From positions 1,600,804-1,664,803 of the forward strand of contig NZ_CP094326.1 in NCBI RefSeq assembly GCF_022760175.1: a stretch of 64,000 bases of DNA. Direction: 5' to 3'. The notes below the pieces were generated by a model. It had not been told where the DNA came from and searched no databases. It saw nothing but the letters and a program-made list of their open reading frames with translations. The DNA comes from Zhouia spongiae. GTDB lineage: Bacteria > Bacteroidota > Bacteroidia > Flavobacteriales > Flavobacteriaceae. The position numbers and the translations under genes were made by a program. Of this stretch, positions 36,505-45,425 are shown piece after piece. Position 1 is the first letter of the stretch. Every line of letters starts with the position of its first letter.

Positions 36505-37641
36505 TTATTCAAATCTAGTCCAACCATTTGCCCAGTCAGGAACGCCGGCACCGTTTCCAGCACCCATGCCTGTACCAACTGTATAGAATTCAGTATTGGT
36601 ACCTTCGTATGAAGTTTCGCTGGTTACATTGTTGAAAACTACATTAGTGAAAGTAATCTCGTTATTGTCGATGTGACCATTGGCAACAGCATCATCGGCA
36701 GCGCTTTTGATATAAATACCAGTTTCGAAATCAGAGATATAGAAATTCTCTACTGTCCAGATTCCACCACCTTCTTTTACATAGATACCACCTTCTGATC
36801 CAGGGCCAACTACGGTAATGTTTTTTAAAGTTGCAGTAGTTGTAGGGGTGGCAGCACCGTTATCACCGTTATTAGAACCTTCTATCCCGGCTTTTGCACC
36901 ACCTGTAATGTACCAGTACTCACCAGTTCCAGTCCATCCGTCAGCGAAATCAATAGAATCATCACCGCTGTTTGTAGAAACTAAATATTTTCCGTTCACT
37001 GAACCACCAAAGAATTCGATTCCATCATCACCACCTTCAAAAGATTGTACGTATTCGATTGTAGTTCCGGAACCAACACCGAATAAAGAAAGTCCGTTAA
37101 ATTCTTTGTCTCCGTTGAAGCTTGCTCCGGTATATTCGATTCTTAGGTATTTGATGCTACCTGAGTTATCGTTATCTACGGTACCTCCATAAGTAAGATC
37201 AGATACTTCTGCGGTAGCTGTCTGACCTGTAGAACCACCTTTGTTTGTGTTAGCTCTTCCGCAGATTACTAATCCACCCCAGTCTCCCGCAGCAGGTGTA
37301 GCTTTAGCTGAAGTCATTACAACCGGATCGTTTGCAGTACCGTTTACGAAAATCTGACCATCCTGGGCAACAGCGATATACGAGCTGGTTCCTCCTGAGG
37401 CAGCAATCTTAGTTCCGGCAGGGATTGTAAGGGTTGCGCCTCCTCTGACGATTAGAGCACCTGTTAAATTGTAAGTTTCACTTGGGTTTAAAGTCAGTGA
37501 TTCACCATCTTTTAATTCTCCTTTGAAATTGCTTGGATCTATCACAACATTCTCTCCTCCGTTGTTGTCATCATCTGAAGAGCTGCATGATGCGAAGAAT
37601 AAGGCTGAAACAGCCATTAATGATAAAACTAATTTTTTCAT
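36505..37641 (-). CDS. beta-helix-like lipoprotein of unknown function
   Basis: A 378-residue lipoprotein (lipobox ASC, Cys 19, followed by a Ser/Asp/Asn/Gly linker). The body shows short repeated rungs typical of a right-handed parallel beta-helix, e.g. GDDGIEFFGGSV and GDDSIDFADGW about 24 residues apart, with an N-terminal capping segment GATLTIPAGTKIAASGG. Such folds often bind or cleave polysaccharide, but I see no catalytic signature. It sits 132 bases downstream of a TonB-dependent receptor gene and upstream of a T9SS-tail protein; inference: the surface-exposed partner of that receptor. An inverted repeat TACTATA-N7-TATAGTA lies upstream at 37708-37728. Confidence 0.75.
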   Translation of the reverse strand: MKKLVLSLMAVSALFFASCSSSDDDNNGGENVVIDPSNFKGELKDGESLTLNPSETYNLTGALIVRGGATLTIPAGTKIAASGGTSSYIAVAQDGQIFVNGTANDPVVMTSAKATPAAGDWGGLVICGRANTNKGGSTGQTATAEVSDLTYGGTVDNDNSGSIKYLRIEYTGASFNGDKEFNGLSLFGVGSGTTIEYVQSFEGGDDGIEFFGGSVNGKYLVSTNSGDDSIDFADGWTGTGEYWYITGGAKAGIEGSNNGDNGAATPTTTATLKNITVVGPGSEGGIYVKEGGGIWTVENFYISDFETGIYIKSAADDAVANGHIDNNEITFTNVVFNNVTSETSYEGTNTEFYTVGTGMGAGNGAGVPDWANGWTRFE

Positions 37642-37707
37642 GTTTTTTAATTTAATTTAGTTGTTTTAATTATTTGCAAATGAATAATTTCTGTTTTACT
37701 TGGTGCT

Positions 37708-37728
37708 TACTATATTATTACTATAGTA
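37708..37728. promoter_or_regulatory. inverted repeat TACTATA-N7-TATAGTA
   Basis: A perfect 7-base inverted repeat in the 132-base gap between the receptor gene and the lipoprotein gene, 67 bases before the lipoprotein start. It could be an operator or weak hairpin. Confidence 0.35.
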
Positions 37729-37773
37729 TTAATTAAAAGCATTCGTATTTAGCCGTATGTTAAGCTACTGTAA

Positions 37774-40548
37774 TTAAAACCTATATGTTAATGACAGGTT
37801 CAGGTCTATACCTTTTTTGTACGATAGCACCGTTACATCCTGAGTTTCCTGAACGCGTTTAACAGTAGGGTTTAACAGGTTTCTGGCTTTGAATCCCAGA
37901 CCAATGTTTTTGTTGAGTTGAGACTTGACAATGAAATCTAATGTTCCAACGGCTTTATCTACCAGGTTACCTCTGTTATTTGTTCCGATAGCGTATAATC
38001 TGTCTGAAAAATAGTTGTATGATAGGGTTGTTAAAATGTTTCTATTTTCAGAAAAATCTTTTGTATAGCTGATGTCAGCATTTAGGAGTAAATCTGAGGC
38101 TCCTGTTAAAGTACCTTCATCATGGGTGAATCCAACGCTTAAGTTTGTTTCATCGATTACTTTTTGGCTATCAAAGTCCTGATTTGTATACATGTAGGAT
38201 GCGTTGAAACCAAATGACAGTTTATTGTTAAGCTCGTTGTCTGAAAATTTAAAGATGTTCTTTCTGATTTCCAATTCACCTCCCAAAGCGACAGCAGATT
38301 CCCCTGTATTAACATATGATACGTCGTTCGTAGCTGAAGCAACGGTAACTTCGTTGATAGGATTCTGGATGTATTTACCAAAACCTGTTACAGAGACCAG
38401 TTCGTCGTTGCTTGGGAAGAATTCCCATTTGATGTCTGCATTGTAATCTGTTGAAGGGTATAGGTCCGGGTTACCAAAAGTAACCTGGGTAACTTCTTCA
38501 TACTGGAAAGGAGCTCTCTCTTTAAACTGAGGTAGGGTGTATGTTTTGCTTCCGGCAAATCGTATGTTTTGTTTATCGTTTAGTGCATATCTCAAAGAAG
38601 CACTTGGTAAAATCTCAATTTGATCAAAATCACTGTCATCACCGGCAGGGTCAAGAGAAGTTTCCCATTCGATATCCTGGAAGATGTATTCGCCTCGTAA
38701 TCCGAAAATGGCAGTGAATTTTGGTGAAAAATTATATTCAACCGCACCGTATGCAGCATGGATTAATTGTGATCCATTGTATGTTTGAGGGTCTAATACT
38801 CCCGGAGTTCCGGCAGATCCCCTGTATGTTTCCATAGAGAAGTATCCGGCGTCAAGGCTTTGCTGATTGAAGTATGCATCGAGATTGTCAGTAAAAACCT
38901 GTGGTTGCTGGATGTCTCTGTTAATTCTGAAGTTAAACTGTGTTGCTTCGAAATCTACGTTTTTGAAACGACCGCTATAACCCGCTGATAGCTTCCCCTG
39001 GTAATCGCCATCTTCATTCTTTTTAAACTTGTATGAAGCTTCCAGATTTGCAGCCAGTTCGTCTTCTGTCAGATCCTGGTAAAACCTGTGGTTATCTGAA
39101 GTAGCTAAATCTGAAACAGTTAAGCCGGCATTAAAGTTGTTGTTATCAATGGGAACCAAAGTGTTCTGCATCCTGTCAGGAATTACATTCTCAACAATGT
39201 TGTATGATACACCCCAATTCAGGTCAAATTGCTCGCTTAAATTGTTTTCTCCTAAAAGTTGATTTACAAACAATGAGGTTCTGTCAAATGTCGACCTTCT
39301 CACATAACCACCGCCATTGGCGGCATTATCAAAGATGTCTATAACTCCTTCGTACTCATTATGGCTTTGAGCTGTAGAGTTTATATAAAGCGAATTAAAC
39401 TGCAAAGAGTTATTGTTGTTGATCCTGTAGAACACATTTCCTAAAAGGGTAGCGTTGGTGTCATATTGATATGCCTCATAGGTAAGGTCTTTTCTTGCTA
39501 CTCCTTGTGTGCTGACAGCCCCTCTTGCGATACCTTCTTTGTAGTTATAGTTATTGTCGAAAGCTGCCGATGCAAAAAAGCTTAACCGGCTTTCTTCCCC
39601 AAATGTATAAGAGTCGCCACCTGTTAAAGAAAAGGAGTTTTCTACAGGAGTGTAAGTGTCGGTTCCCCAGCTGTTCTTAAACTTATATGATGACAGCGGG
39701 TCGTTAGGGTAGTCTGTGTTGTAAAAACCTGATTTGTTCGGGCCGTCTTGTAAGTAAAATTTATTTACTTCCATAGCGTTGGTGTTGCCACCGATCCCAA
39801 CTCCAAATTCGAAGTAGCCATCACCTTTATAGTTTTTAGAAACAATGTCGATATTTGCTCCTGCAAAGTCACCGTAATTTTTGTGGCTAAAGGTTTTTGA
39901 AATGCCTATGTATTCTACGATGTCAGTTGAGAAAATATCGAGGTTGATATTCTTTCTTGAAGGGTTGTTAGAAGGTAAAGGCAATCCGTTCATTGTTGTT
40001 GAGTTGTACCTGTCTCCCAGACCACGCACATAAATGCTTCCTGATCCTTCTTGTTTCGAAATACCTGTTGTTTTTGTTACAGCCGTAGCTACATCACTTA
40101 CTCCTTTTCTTGAAAGTTCTTCGGCTCCGATACTCTGTTTGATTTCAATGGCCCTTTTCTGATCTAATAGCAGGGCTGCTTCAGATTCTCTCCTTACAGT
40201 AGTCGTAACAACTACCTCATCGAGGCTGACGCTGCCGGCCCCAAGAGCAGTATTGATTTCGGTAACTTTACCGGCTTCAATTTTAACGTTTGGAATGGTT
40301 ATGGTTTCATAACCTACAAAACTGATTGTTATTGAATATGTGCCAGGAGTTAAGCCGCCAATCTCGAACAAACCGTCCATGTCGGTGGTTGTTCCTTTCG
40401 TGGTAGCATTTACCTGTACATTTGCGAAGGGTAAGGGATCGTTGTTTAATTCCTTATCCGTAATTTTACCTACAACCGAACCTGCATTGTCTTGTGCGGT
40501 TGACAGGGTTGTAACCATTAAAAATAATAATACTAAAAATTGTCTCAT
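37774..40548 (-). CDS. TonB-dependent receptor with carboxypeptidase-like N-terminal domain
   Basis: A 924-residue outer-membrane receptor. A signal peptide ending STAQ is followed by a carboxypeptidase-regulatory-like domain (about 22-110: GSVVGKITDKELNNDPLPFANV in part, TTDMDGLFEIGGL), a plug (GSIYVRGLGDRYNSTTMNGLPL in part, IDIVSKN) and a 22-strand barrel ending in LSLTYRF. It imports a large ligand using TonB energy. It has no SusD partner; its neighbours are a beta-helix lipoprotein and a T9SS-tail protein. It is divergent from a PhoB/PhoR-like regulator pair, suggesting control by it. The ATG at 40548 is preferred to the GTG one codon earlier. Confidence 0.92.
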   Translation of the reverse strand: MRQFLVLLFLMVTTLSTAQDNAGSVVGKITDKELNNDPLPFANVQVNATTKGTTTDMDGLFEIGGLTPGTYSITISFVGYETITIPNVKIEAGKVTEINTALGAGSVSLDEVVVTTTVRRESEAALLLDQKRAIEIKQSIGAEELSRKGVSDVATAVTKTTGISKQEGSGSIYVRGLGDRYNSTTMNGLPLPSNNPSRKNINLDIFSTDIVEYIGISKTFSHKNYGDFAGANIDIVSKNYKGDGYFEFGVGIGGNTNAMEVNKFYLQDGPNKSGFYNTDYPNDPLSSYKFKNSWGTDTYTPVENSFSLTGGDSYTFGEESRLSFFASAAFDNNYNYKEGIARGAVSTQGVARKDLTYEAYQYDTNATLLGNVFYRINNNNSLQFNSLYINSTAQSHNEYEGVIDIFDNAANGGGYVRRSTFDRTSLFVNQLLGENNLSEQFDLNWGVSYNIVENVIPDRMQNTLVPIDNNNFNAGLTVSDLATSDNHRFYQDLTEDELAANLEASYKFKKNEDGDYQGKLSAGYSGRFKNVDFEATQFNFRINRDIQQPQVFTDNLDAYFNQQSLDAGYFSMETYRGSAGTPGVLDPQTYNGSQLIHAAYGAVEYNFSPKFTAIFGLRGEYIFQDIEWETSLDPAGDDSDFDQIEILPSASLRYALNDKQNIRFAGSKTYTLPQFKERAPFQYEEVTQVTFGNPDLYPSTDYNADIKWEFFPSNDELVSVTGFGKYIQNPINEVTVASATNDVSYVNTGESAVALGGELEIRKNIFKFSDNELNNKLSFGFNASYMYTNQDFDSQKVIDETNLSVGFTHDEGTLTGASDLLLNADISYTKDFSENRNILTTLSYNYFSDRLYAIGTNNRGNLVDKAVGTLDFIVKSQLNKNIGLGFKARNLLNPTVKRVQETQDVTVLSYKKGIDLNLSLTYRF

Positions 40549-40597
40549 CACGTCACTTTAAATTCTGCCGCAAAGAAAGAGGGAGACTGTAAAGGTG

Positions 40598-40670
40598 ATG
40601 TTATTCACATGTTATTGTTCTGTGACGACATTGTTAGTTTTATGTTATCTGCATTAAATGAATGTTAACT
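40598..40670. promoter_or_regulatory. direct-repeat array ATGTTATT, 11-base period (candidate response-regulator site)
   Basis: ATGTTATT occurs at 40598-40605 and 40609-40616, exactly 11 bases apart. Variants follow: ATTGTTAG at 40631, ATGTTATC at 40643 and ATGTTAAC at 40663. OmpR/PhoB-family regulators bind tandem repeats of this period, and such a regulator is encoded 115 bases downstream. Confidence 0.5.
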
Positions 40671-40694
40671 CCTTTTATTAAATAATATTATCTT

Positions 40695-40702
40695 TACTTT
40701 TG
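40695..40702 (+). promoter_or_regulatory. Bacteroidota -7 box of the PhoB-like operon (TACTTTTG)
   Basis: TACTTTTG, 82 bases before the ATG at 40785, giving a leader of about 75 bases. Confidence 0.5.
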
Positions 40703-40784
40703 AGCTCGAAAATCAAAGCGACAACGCCTTTTTTGAGTTGTTATATATTGATTTTTAATAAGTTGTTTGAACAAACTTTAAGAA

Positions 40785-41471
40785 ATGAAAAAAAGAGACA
40801 TTAAAATTCTTCTGGTCGACGATGAACCGGATATCCTTGAAATAGTGGGGTATAATTTATCGAATGAGGGTTACCAGGTTATTACCGCAAAAAACGGGTC
40901 GGAGGGTGTTGCGAAGGCAAAAAAGGAACAGCCTCATCTTATTATCCTGGATGTAATGATGCCTGAAATGGACGGTATTGAAGCTTGTGAGCAAATCAGG
41001 AAAATGCCTGACCTACAGGAAACAATCATTACCTTCCTGACGGCCAGAGGGGAAGATTATTCTCAGGTGGCTGGATTTGATGCCGGTGCCGATGACTATA
41101 TTACCAAGCCGATTAAGCCGAAGGTGCTGGTAAGTAAGGTGAAGGCATTATTGAGAAGACTGAAAGAAGGTGCCGAGACTACAGATAAGGTTGTAAAAGT
41201 AGGAAATATTACCATTGACAGGGATGAATATAAAATTATTCAGAACGAAGACGAGATTATCTTGCCGAGAAAAGAATTTGAATTGCTTTCTCTGTTGGCA
41301 TCCAGACCGGGAAAGGTTTTTAAAAGAGAAGAGATCCTGGATAAGGTTTGGGGTAATGAAGTTGTTGTAGGCGGAAGAACCATAGATGTTCATATCAGGA
41401 AGCTTCGTGAAAAGATTGGCGACGATCATTTTAAAACGGTAAAAGGAGTCGGGTATAAGTTTGTGTTATAA
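40785..41471 (+). CDS. OmpR/PhoB-family response regulator
   Basis: A 228-residue DNA-binding response regulator. Receiver domain residues 5-122 with acidic pocket DDE (12-14), phospho-acceptor Asp 56 (LIILDVMMPEMDG) and Lys in DYITKPIKP near 106; winged-helix domain about 132-228 with the recognition helix GGRTIDVHIRKLREKIG. The closest familiar relatives are PhoB/RprY-type regulators of Bacteroidota. It is followed with no gap by its histidine kinase and is divergent from a TonB-dependent receptor gene. Whether it responds to phosphate cannot be told from the sequence. Confidence 0.94.
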   Translation: MKKRDIKILLVDDEPDILEIVGYNLSNEGYQVITAKNGSEGVAKAKKEQPHLIILDVMMPEMDGIEACEQIRKMPDLQETIITFLTARGEDYSQVAGFDAGADDYITKPIKPKVLVSKVKALLRRLKEGAETTDKVVKVGNITIDRDEYKIIQNEDEIILPRKEFELLSLLASRPGKVFKREEILDKVWGNEVVVGGRTIDVHIRKLREKIGDDHFKTVKGVGYKFVL

Positions 41472-42515
41472 ATGGCAATAAAGCTCAGGAAGTCATACAG
41501 GTTTGCGTTGCGTTCTTCTACTTACATTACCCTTATAGTTTCGACGGTAGTGGGTGTAAGCCTTTATTACTTTTACGAACTGAACCCTTTGATTCTTATC
41601 ATATTTGCATTGTCGTTATTTACTGTCTGCTTCTTTATCCTGCAGTATAGGGTAGAGAAGTTTATCTACAGGAGGGTAAAAAGAATATACGATGATGTTT
41701 CCCTGCTCGAATCGAGCTCTTTCCAGAACCAGGCGGTAACGACGGATATGCGGACCTTGACCCAGGAGATCGAAAAGTTCGCTAAAGACAAAAAATTTGA
41801 AATAGAGACGTTGAAGGTGCGGGAAAACTACCGGAAAGAATTCCTGGGGAACGTTTCTCATGAGTTAAAAACCCCGCTCTTTACGGTGCAGGGGTATATA
41901 GAGACCTTATTGGATGGCGCTATAGACGATAAAAAGGTGCATAAGAAGTATCTTCAACGTGCAAATAAAGGGGTGGAGCGGCTGATCTATATCGTTAAAG
42001 ACCTGGATATGATCACTAAACTAGAGGTAGGCGACCTGCATCTGGAATATGAAGATTTTGATATTGTGGAGTTGGTCCGTAGTGTGTTCGAAATGTTCGA
42101 AATGAAAGCCGCCAAAAAGAACATAACCCTTACGTTTGATATGCCTTACGATGAACCGATAGTGGTACATGCCGATAAAGAACGGATCCAGCAGGTAGTA
42201 GCCAATCTGGTAGTGAACTCCATTAAATACGGGAGGGAAGACGGAACTACGGAGATAAGTATAGAGAATCTTATTAAAAACAAGGTGATTGTCAGGGTTA
42301 CTGACAATGGGGAAGGTATTGAAAAGCAGAATATAGCCCGCATTTTTGAGCGTTTTTACAGGATAGACAAAAGCGGAAGCCGAAAAGAAGGCGGATCAGG
42401 TTTAGGGCTTTCTATTGTCAAGCATATTATTGAAGCCCATAACGAAAAAATCTACGTAGAGAGTGTATACGGTATGGGTTCAGAGTTTTCATTTACTCTC
42501 GAAAAGACGAAATAG
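41472..42515 (+). CDS. sensor histidine kinase (PhoR-like)
   Basis: A 347-residue inner-membrane kinase. Two adjacent membrane segments (about 14-34 and 39-58) leave almost no periplasmic loop, so it probably senses within the membrane, through a partner, or in the cytoplasm. There is no PAS domain. HisKA phospho-acceptor His 130 (NVSHELKTPL), N-box NLVVNSIKYG, G1 DNGEGI and G2 GGSGLGLSI are intact. The ATG follows the regulator's stop codon directly. Its last 27 bases overlap the convergent glycosyltransferase gene. Confidence 0.93.
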   Translation: MAIKLRKSYRFALRSSTYITLIVSTVVGVSLYYFYELNPLILIIFALSLFTVCFFILQYRVEKFIYRRVKRIYDDVSLLESSSFQNQAVTTDMRTLTQEIEKFAKDKKFEIETLKVRENYRKEFLGNVSHELKTPLFTVQGYIETLLDGAIDDKKVHKKYLQRANKGVERLIYIVKDLDMITKLEVGDLHLEYEDFDIVELVRSVFEMFEMKAAKKNITLTFDMPYDEPIVVHADKERIQQVVANLVVNSIKYGREDGTTEISIENLIKNKVIVRVTDNGEGIEKQNIARIFERFYRIDKSGSRKEGGSGLGLSIVKHIIEAHNEKIYVESVYGMGSEFSFTLEKTK

Positions 42516-43550
42516 ACCGGCGTAATCAATAGCTGTTTTAAAATCTGTTAAGCCCGTATATTCATCGATCTTTTTCAGATCTTCAATCCTGAACTCTTCT
42601 TGCCTCGCATACGGAACAATACCGTGTTTATCCAGTCTTTTGGCAAGATATTTTTGTTCATATTGTCCGGGGGTTGGAATAAAAAAGGCTTTCTTTTCTA
42701 GTTTTGCCAGGTCCATAACGGTGGTGTAGCCAGACCTGGATAGTACGGTTCTGCTCTGGTTAAATGCGGCTTCCAGTTCGGCAGAATTCATAAAATTAAA
42801 GAAGGTGACATGTCCCTGCCGTTCGATGGTCTGTTCTTTTTCAATTTTTCCCTTTACAAACAATACATTGCCTTCAAAGTTATCGACCTCCTTGGTAAGC
42901 AGGTTTTCGAGCATGGTACGTTGCGGTTCCGGACCTGAGATAATAACCATCAGGTCGTATACTGTTTTCTGTTCTTTTTTCTCAAGCCGGCTTAAGGGAC
43001 CGAGGTATTTTATATTGAGGGTAGAGTTTTTTAAATGACCGAGTTTTCCTGTTAGATTAGGCTTTTCTTCCACGTCCGGCACCCAGCATTCATCGAATTT
43101 CTTTATGATCTGCTGGTGCATTCTAGAGCTTAGCCAGGTGGTGTTTCCGGTCAGTACATTTAATTGATGCGTTATAAATACAGAAGGAACCTTACTGCTG
43201 TAGATGCCCATTCTGTTATCGGAAATAATGCCGTCTATGTTATATTCATCAATAATTTTGTTGAGTTGTTTTTTCTCTTCAGTGACTGCTTTTATGATCT
43301 TCGGGGAATCCCAGATCATTTTCAGTTTGAAATTTTTTCCCTTAACGGCATATTGAATCTGGTAAGAAGGAAGTTGTACCGTTTTTAATGTGGGGAATTC
43401 TTTTTTTAAAAGTTCAAGAGCAACCCCGTCTGAAGCGATAACAGGAGTGTATTGATGCTCTTTTAATGCCCTGATTATGGGGATGCATCGTGTGGCATGG
43501 CCTAATCCCCAATTTAAAGGAGCGATCAGGATCCTTTTCTGTTTTGTCAT
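42489..43550 (-). CDS. GT-B glycosyltransferase (MurG/GT28-like)
   Basis: A 353-residue cytosolic glycosyltransferase with the N-terminal glycine-rich donor loop PLNWGLGHATRCIPI near 12-26 and a C-terminal nucleotide-sugar region (SRSGYTTVMDLAKLEKKAFFIPTPGQYEQ, of which RSGYTTVMDL and PTPGQYEQ are the key parts). The family is commonly annotated in flavobacteria as a UDP-GlcNAc-type transferase; the acceptor is unknown. It ends convergently inside the kinase gene and is divergent from trmB. Confidence 0.85.
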   Translation of the reverse strand: MTKQKRILIAPLNWGLGHATRCIPIIRALKEHQYTPVIASDGVALELLKKEFPTLKTVQLPSYQIQYAVKGKNFKLKMIWDSPKIIKAVTEEKKQLNKIIDEYNIDGIISDNRMGIYSSKVPSVFITHQLNVLTGNTTWLSSRMHQQIIKKFDECWVPDVEEKPNLTGKLGHLKNSTLNIKYLGPLSRLEKKEQKTVYDLMVIISGPEPQRTMLENLLTKEVDNFEGNVLFVKGKIEKEQTIERQGHVTFFNFMNSAELEAAFNQSRTVLSRSGYTTVMDLAKLEKKAFFIPTPGQYEQKYLAKRLDKHGIVPYARQEEFRIEDLKKIDEYTGLTDFKTAIDYAGLFRLFESK

Positions 43551-43590
43551 AGGGCAAAGAAACTACATTTTTATCTCTTAGATATTTCGC

Positions 43591-43598
43591 TAATTTTG
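43591..43598 (+). promoter_or_regulatory. Bacteroidota -7 box of the trmB operon (TAATTTTG)
   Basis: TAATTTTG 104 bases before the GTG start of trmB. The implied leader of about 100 bases contains a perfect small hairpin TCCTC-GTCT-GAGGA at 43668-43681. Confidence 0.5.
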
Positions 43599-43702
43599 TC
43601 AAAATATTAAATAATTGAAACCGGCGCTTCATTTACAGAGCCCGGAGACAGGTAGTAGTTCAATGAATCCTCGTCTGAGGATGTAAAGAAATGAGTTAAA
43701 CA

Positions 43703-44377
43703 GTGGGAAGCAAAAACAAATTGAAACGCTTTAGGGAGAATGAAACATTCCCGAATATGGTGCAGCCTACCAGAGAAGAGGTTGTAAATGATTCTTTTAA
43801 GCTAAAAGGGAAGTGGAATGAAGAATTTTTTAAGAACGACCATCCTATCGTGCTTGAGCTCGGTTGTGGAAAAGGGGAATATAGTGTTGGCCTGGGACGG
43901 AAATTCCCGGAGAAAAACTTTATAGGGATCGATATAAAGGGAGCCCGCATCTGGAGAGGAGCTAAGACGGCGGTAGAAGAACGTATTACCAATGTAGGTT
44001 TTCTAAGAACCCAGATTGAGCTTTTGGAAAAGATATTTGAAGCTGATGAAGTTGCTGAAATATGGATTACTTTTCCTGATCCTCAGATTAAATACAAACG
44101 TACTAAACACAGGATGACCAACAGTAACTTCCTTCAGTTGTATAAGCGCATCCTTAAGCCTGATGGTGTTATGCATTTAAAGACGGACAGTGAGTTCATG
44201 CATGGGTATACTTTGGGGTTGCTACATGGAGAAGGGCACGAAGTTTTGTATGCAAATCATAATGTTTATAAAAATGAAGGAAGTCCCGAGGAAGTAACTT
44301 CTATTCAAACTTTTTACGAAAAGCAGTATCTTGAGCAGCAGAAACCGATTACATATATAAAATTCAAGATAAAATAG
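43703..44377 (+). CDS. trmB: tRNA (guanine-N7)-methyltransferase
   Basis: A 224-residue SAM-dependent enzyme that makes m7G46 in tRNA. The SAM-binding motif LELGCGKGEYSVGLGR is at 49-64, followed by FIGIDIKGARIW and the catalytic region WITFPDPQIKYKRTKHR in shortened form FPDPQIKYKR. The start is GTG at 43703, fixed by the conserved MGSKNKLKRF beginning of flavobacterial TrmB; no ATG lies in frame nearby. It is directly followed by the LysE-family gene, with the start codon abutting its stop. Confidence 0.95.
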   Translation: MGSKNKLKRFRENETFPNMVQPTREEVVNDSFKLKGKWNEEFFKNDHPIVLELGCGKGEYSVGLGRKFPEKNFIGIDIKGARIWRGAKTAVEERITNVGFLRTQIELLEKIFEADEVAEIWITFPDPQIKYKRTKHRMTNSNFLQLYKRILKPDGVMHLKTDSEFMHGYTLGLLHGEGHEVLYANHNVYKNEGSPEEVTSIQTFYEKQYLEQQKPITYIKFKIK

Positions 44378-45010
44378 ATGGAGCACTTGGCCATTCTTTT
44401 TTTTGCCACCTTTTCTGCAGCCCTTATGGGGGTTGTTCCTCCGGGATTGATTAACATGACTGCAGCTAAAGTAAGTTTAACGAAAGGGAAGGTTAATGGT
44501 ATTCTATTTGCATCCGGAGCATCGGCGACAGTGGTGGCACAGGCTTATGTGGCTGTACTGATTTCAAAATATCTGTATAATAACCCGTTTATTATTGATA
44601 TACTGCTTAAGATAGCCCTGGTGGTATTTGGTTTTTTTACTGTCTATTTTTTTATTGTTGCCCGAAAAAAGAAGGAGAAAAAGATCAAAGAAGTAGATGT
44701 CAGTAAAAGAGGTAGCTTTTTAAAAGGGATGCTGTTGGCATTGGTAAATTTATTGCCAATTCCTTATTTCTGTGGTTTGAATGCGGCCTGGAAAGTATCA
44801 GGATGGATCAAGTTTGAGGTGTGGGATGTTTTGGTGTTTATTATAGCTGCCGGTTCCGGGACATTTGCGATGCTCTATATGTATGTGGTTTATTTTGATA
44901 AGTTACAGGCCAAGAGTGATCGCTTTTCACGGTATTCAGATTATGTTTTATCTGTTTTAATGCTGATTTTGGTGATTATAACCTTCATCCGGATATTTTA
45001 TGGCGAATAA
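44378..45010 (+). CDS. LysE-family translocator
   Basis: A 210-residue inner-membrane exporter of the LysE/RhtB family with six membrane segments. The conserved N-terminal segment GVVPPGLINMTAAK (residues about 18-31) corresponds to the family's PGP motif. It probably exports an amino acid or related small molecule; the substrate is not evident. It abuts trmB and overlaps the alkyltransferase-like gene by 11 bases, so all three are translationally linked. Confidence 0.88.
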   Translation: MEHLAILFFATFSAALMGVVPPGLINMTAAKVSLTKGKVNGILFASGASATVVAQAYVAVLISKYLYNNPFIIDILLKIALVVFGFFTVYFFIVARKKKEKKIKEVDVSKRGSFLKGMLLALVNLLPIPYFCGLNAAWKVSGWIKFEVWDVLVFIIAAGSGTFAMLYMYVVYFDKLQAKSDRFSRYSDYVLSVLMLILVIITFIRIFYGE

Positions 45011-45332
45011 TGAGAATTTTTTCGAACGGGTATATGAGGTGGCACGGCAGATTCCTTATGGTCGGGTAACCAGTTATGGTGCCATAGCCAGATACCTTGG
45101 AGCGGCCCGAAGTGCACGAATGGTGGGCTGGGCGATGAACGGGAGCGGTTTAAAGGAAGACATACCGGCACATCGGGTTGTAAACAGGAAGGGAATGCTT
45201 ACCGGGAAACACCATTTTCAGGGAACCAATTTAATGCAACAGCTTTTAGAAAGTGAGGGAGTCCGGGTGAGAGATAATCAGGTGCTGGATTTTGATAATT
45301 ATTTTTGGGACCCTGCAAAGGAGCTTCCTTGA
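45000..45332 (+). CDS. alkyltransferase-like (ATL) DNA-repair protein
   Basis: A 110-residue protein with the DNA-binding domain of O6-alkylguanine-DNA alkyltransferase: IPYGRVTSYGAIARYLG near 18-34, RMVGWAMNG near 40-48 and the active-site region DIPAHRVVNRKG near 54-65. The catalytic Cys of PCHR is replaced by Ala 57, so it cannot accept alkyl groups. Such ATL proteins bind alkylated guanine and channel it to nucleotide-excision repair. The family's usual length (about 100-110) fits, so it is not a truncated transferase. Confidence 0.9.
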   Translation: MANNENFFERVYEVARQIPYGRVTSYGAIARYLGAARSARMVGWAMNGSGLKEDIPAHRVVNRKGMLTGKHHFQGTNLMQQLLESEGVRVRDNQVLDFDNYFWDPAKELP

Positions 45333-45425
45333 ATTGTTAAGATCAAGACGAAATGAATAACCAAAAGGAAGATGTGTCTGTATTGAAAGTGAAAAACAGT
45401 TTTGACCAACCACCAAATATTATTT

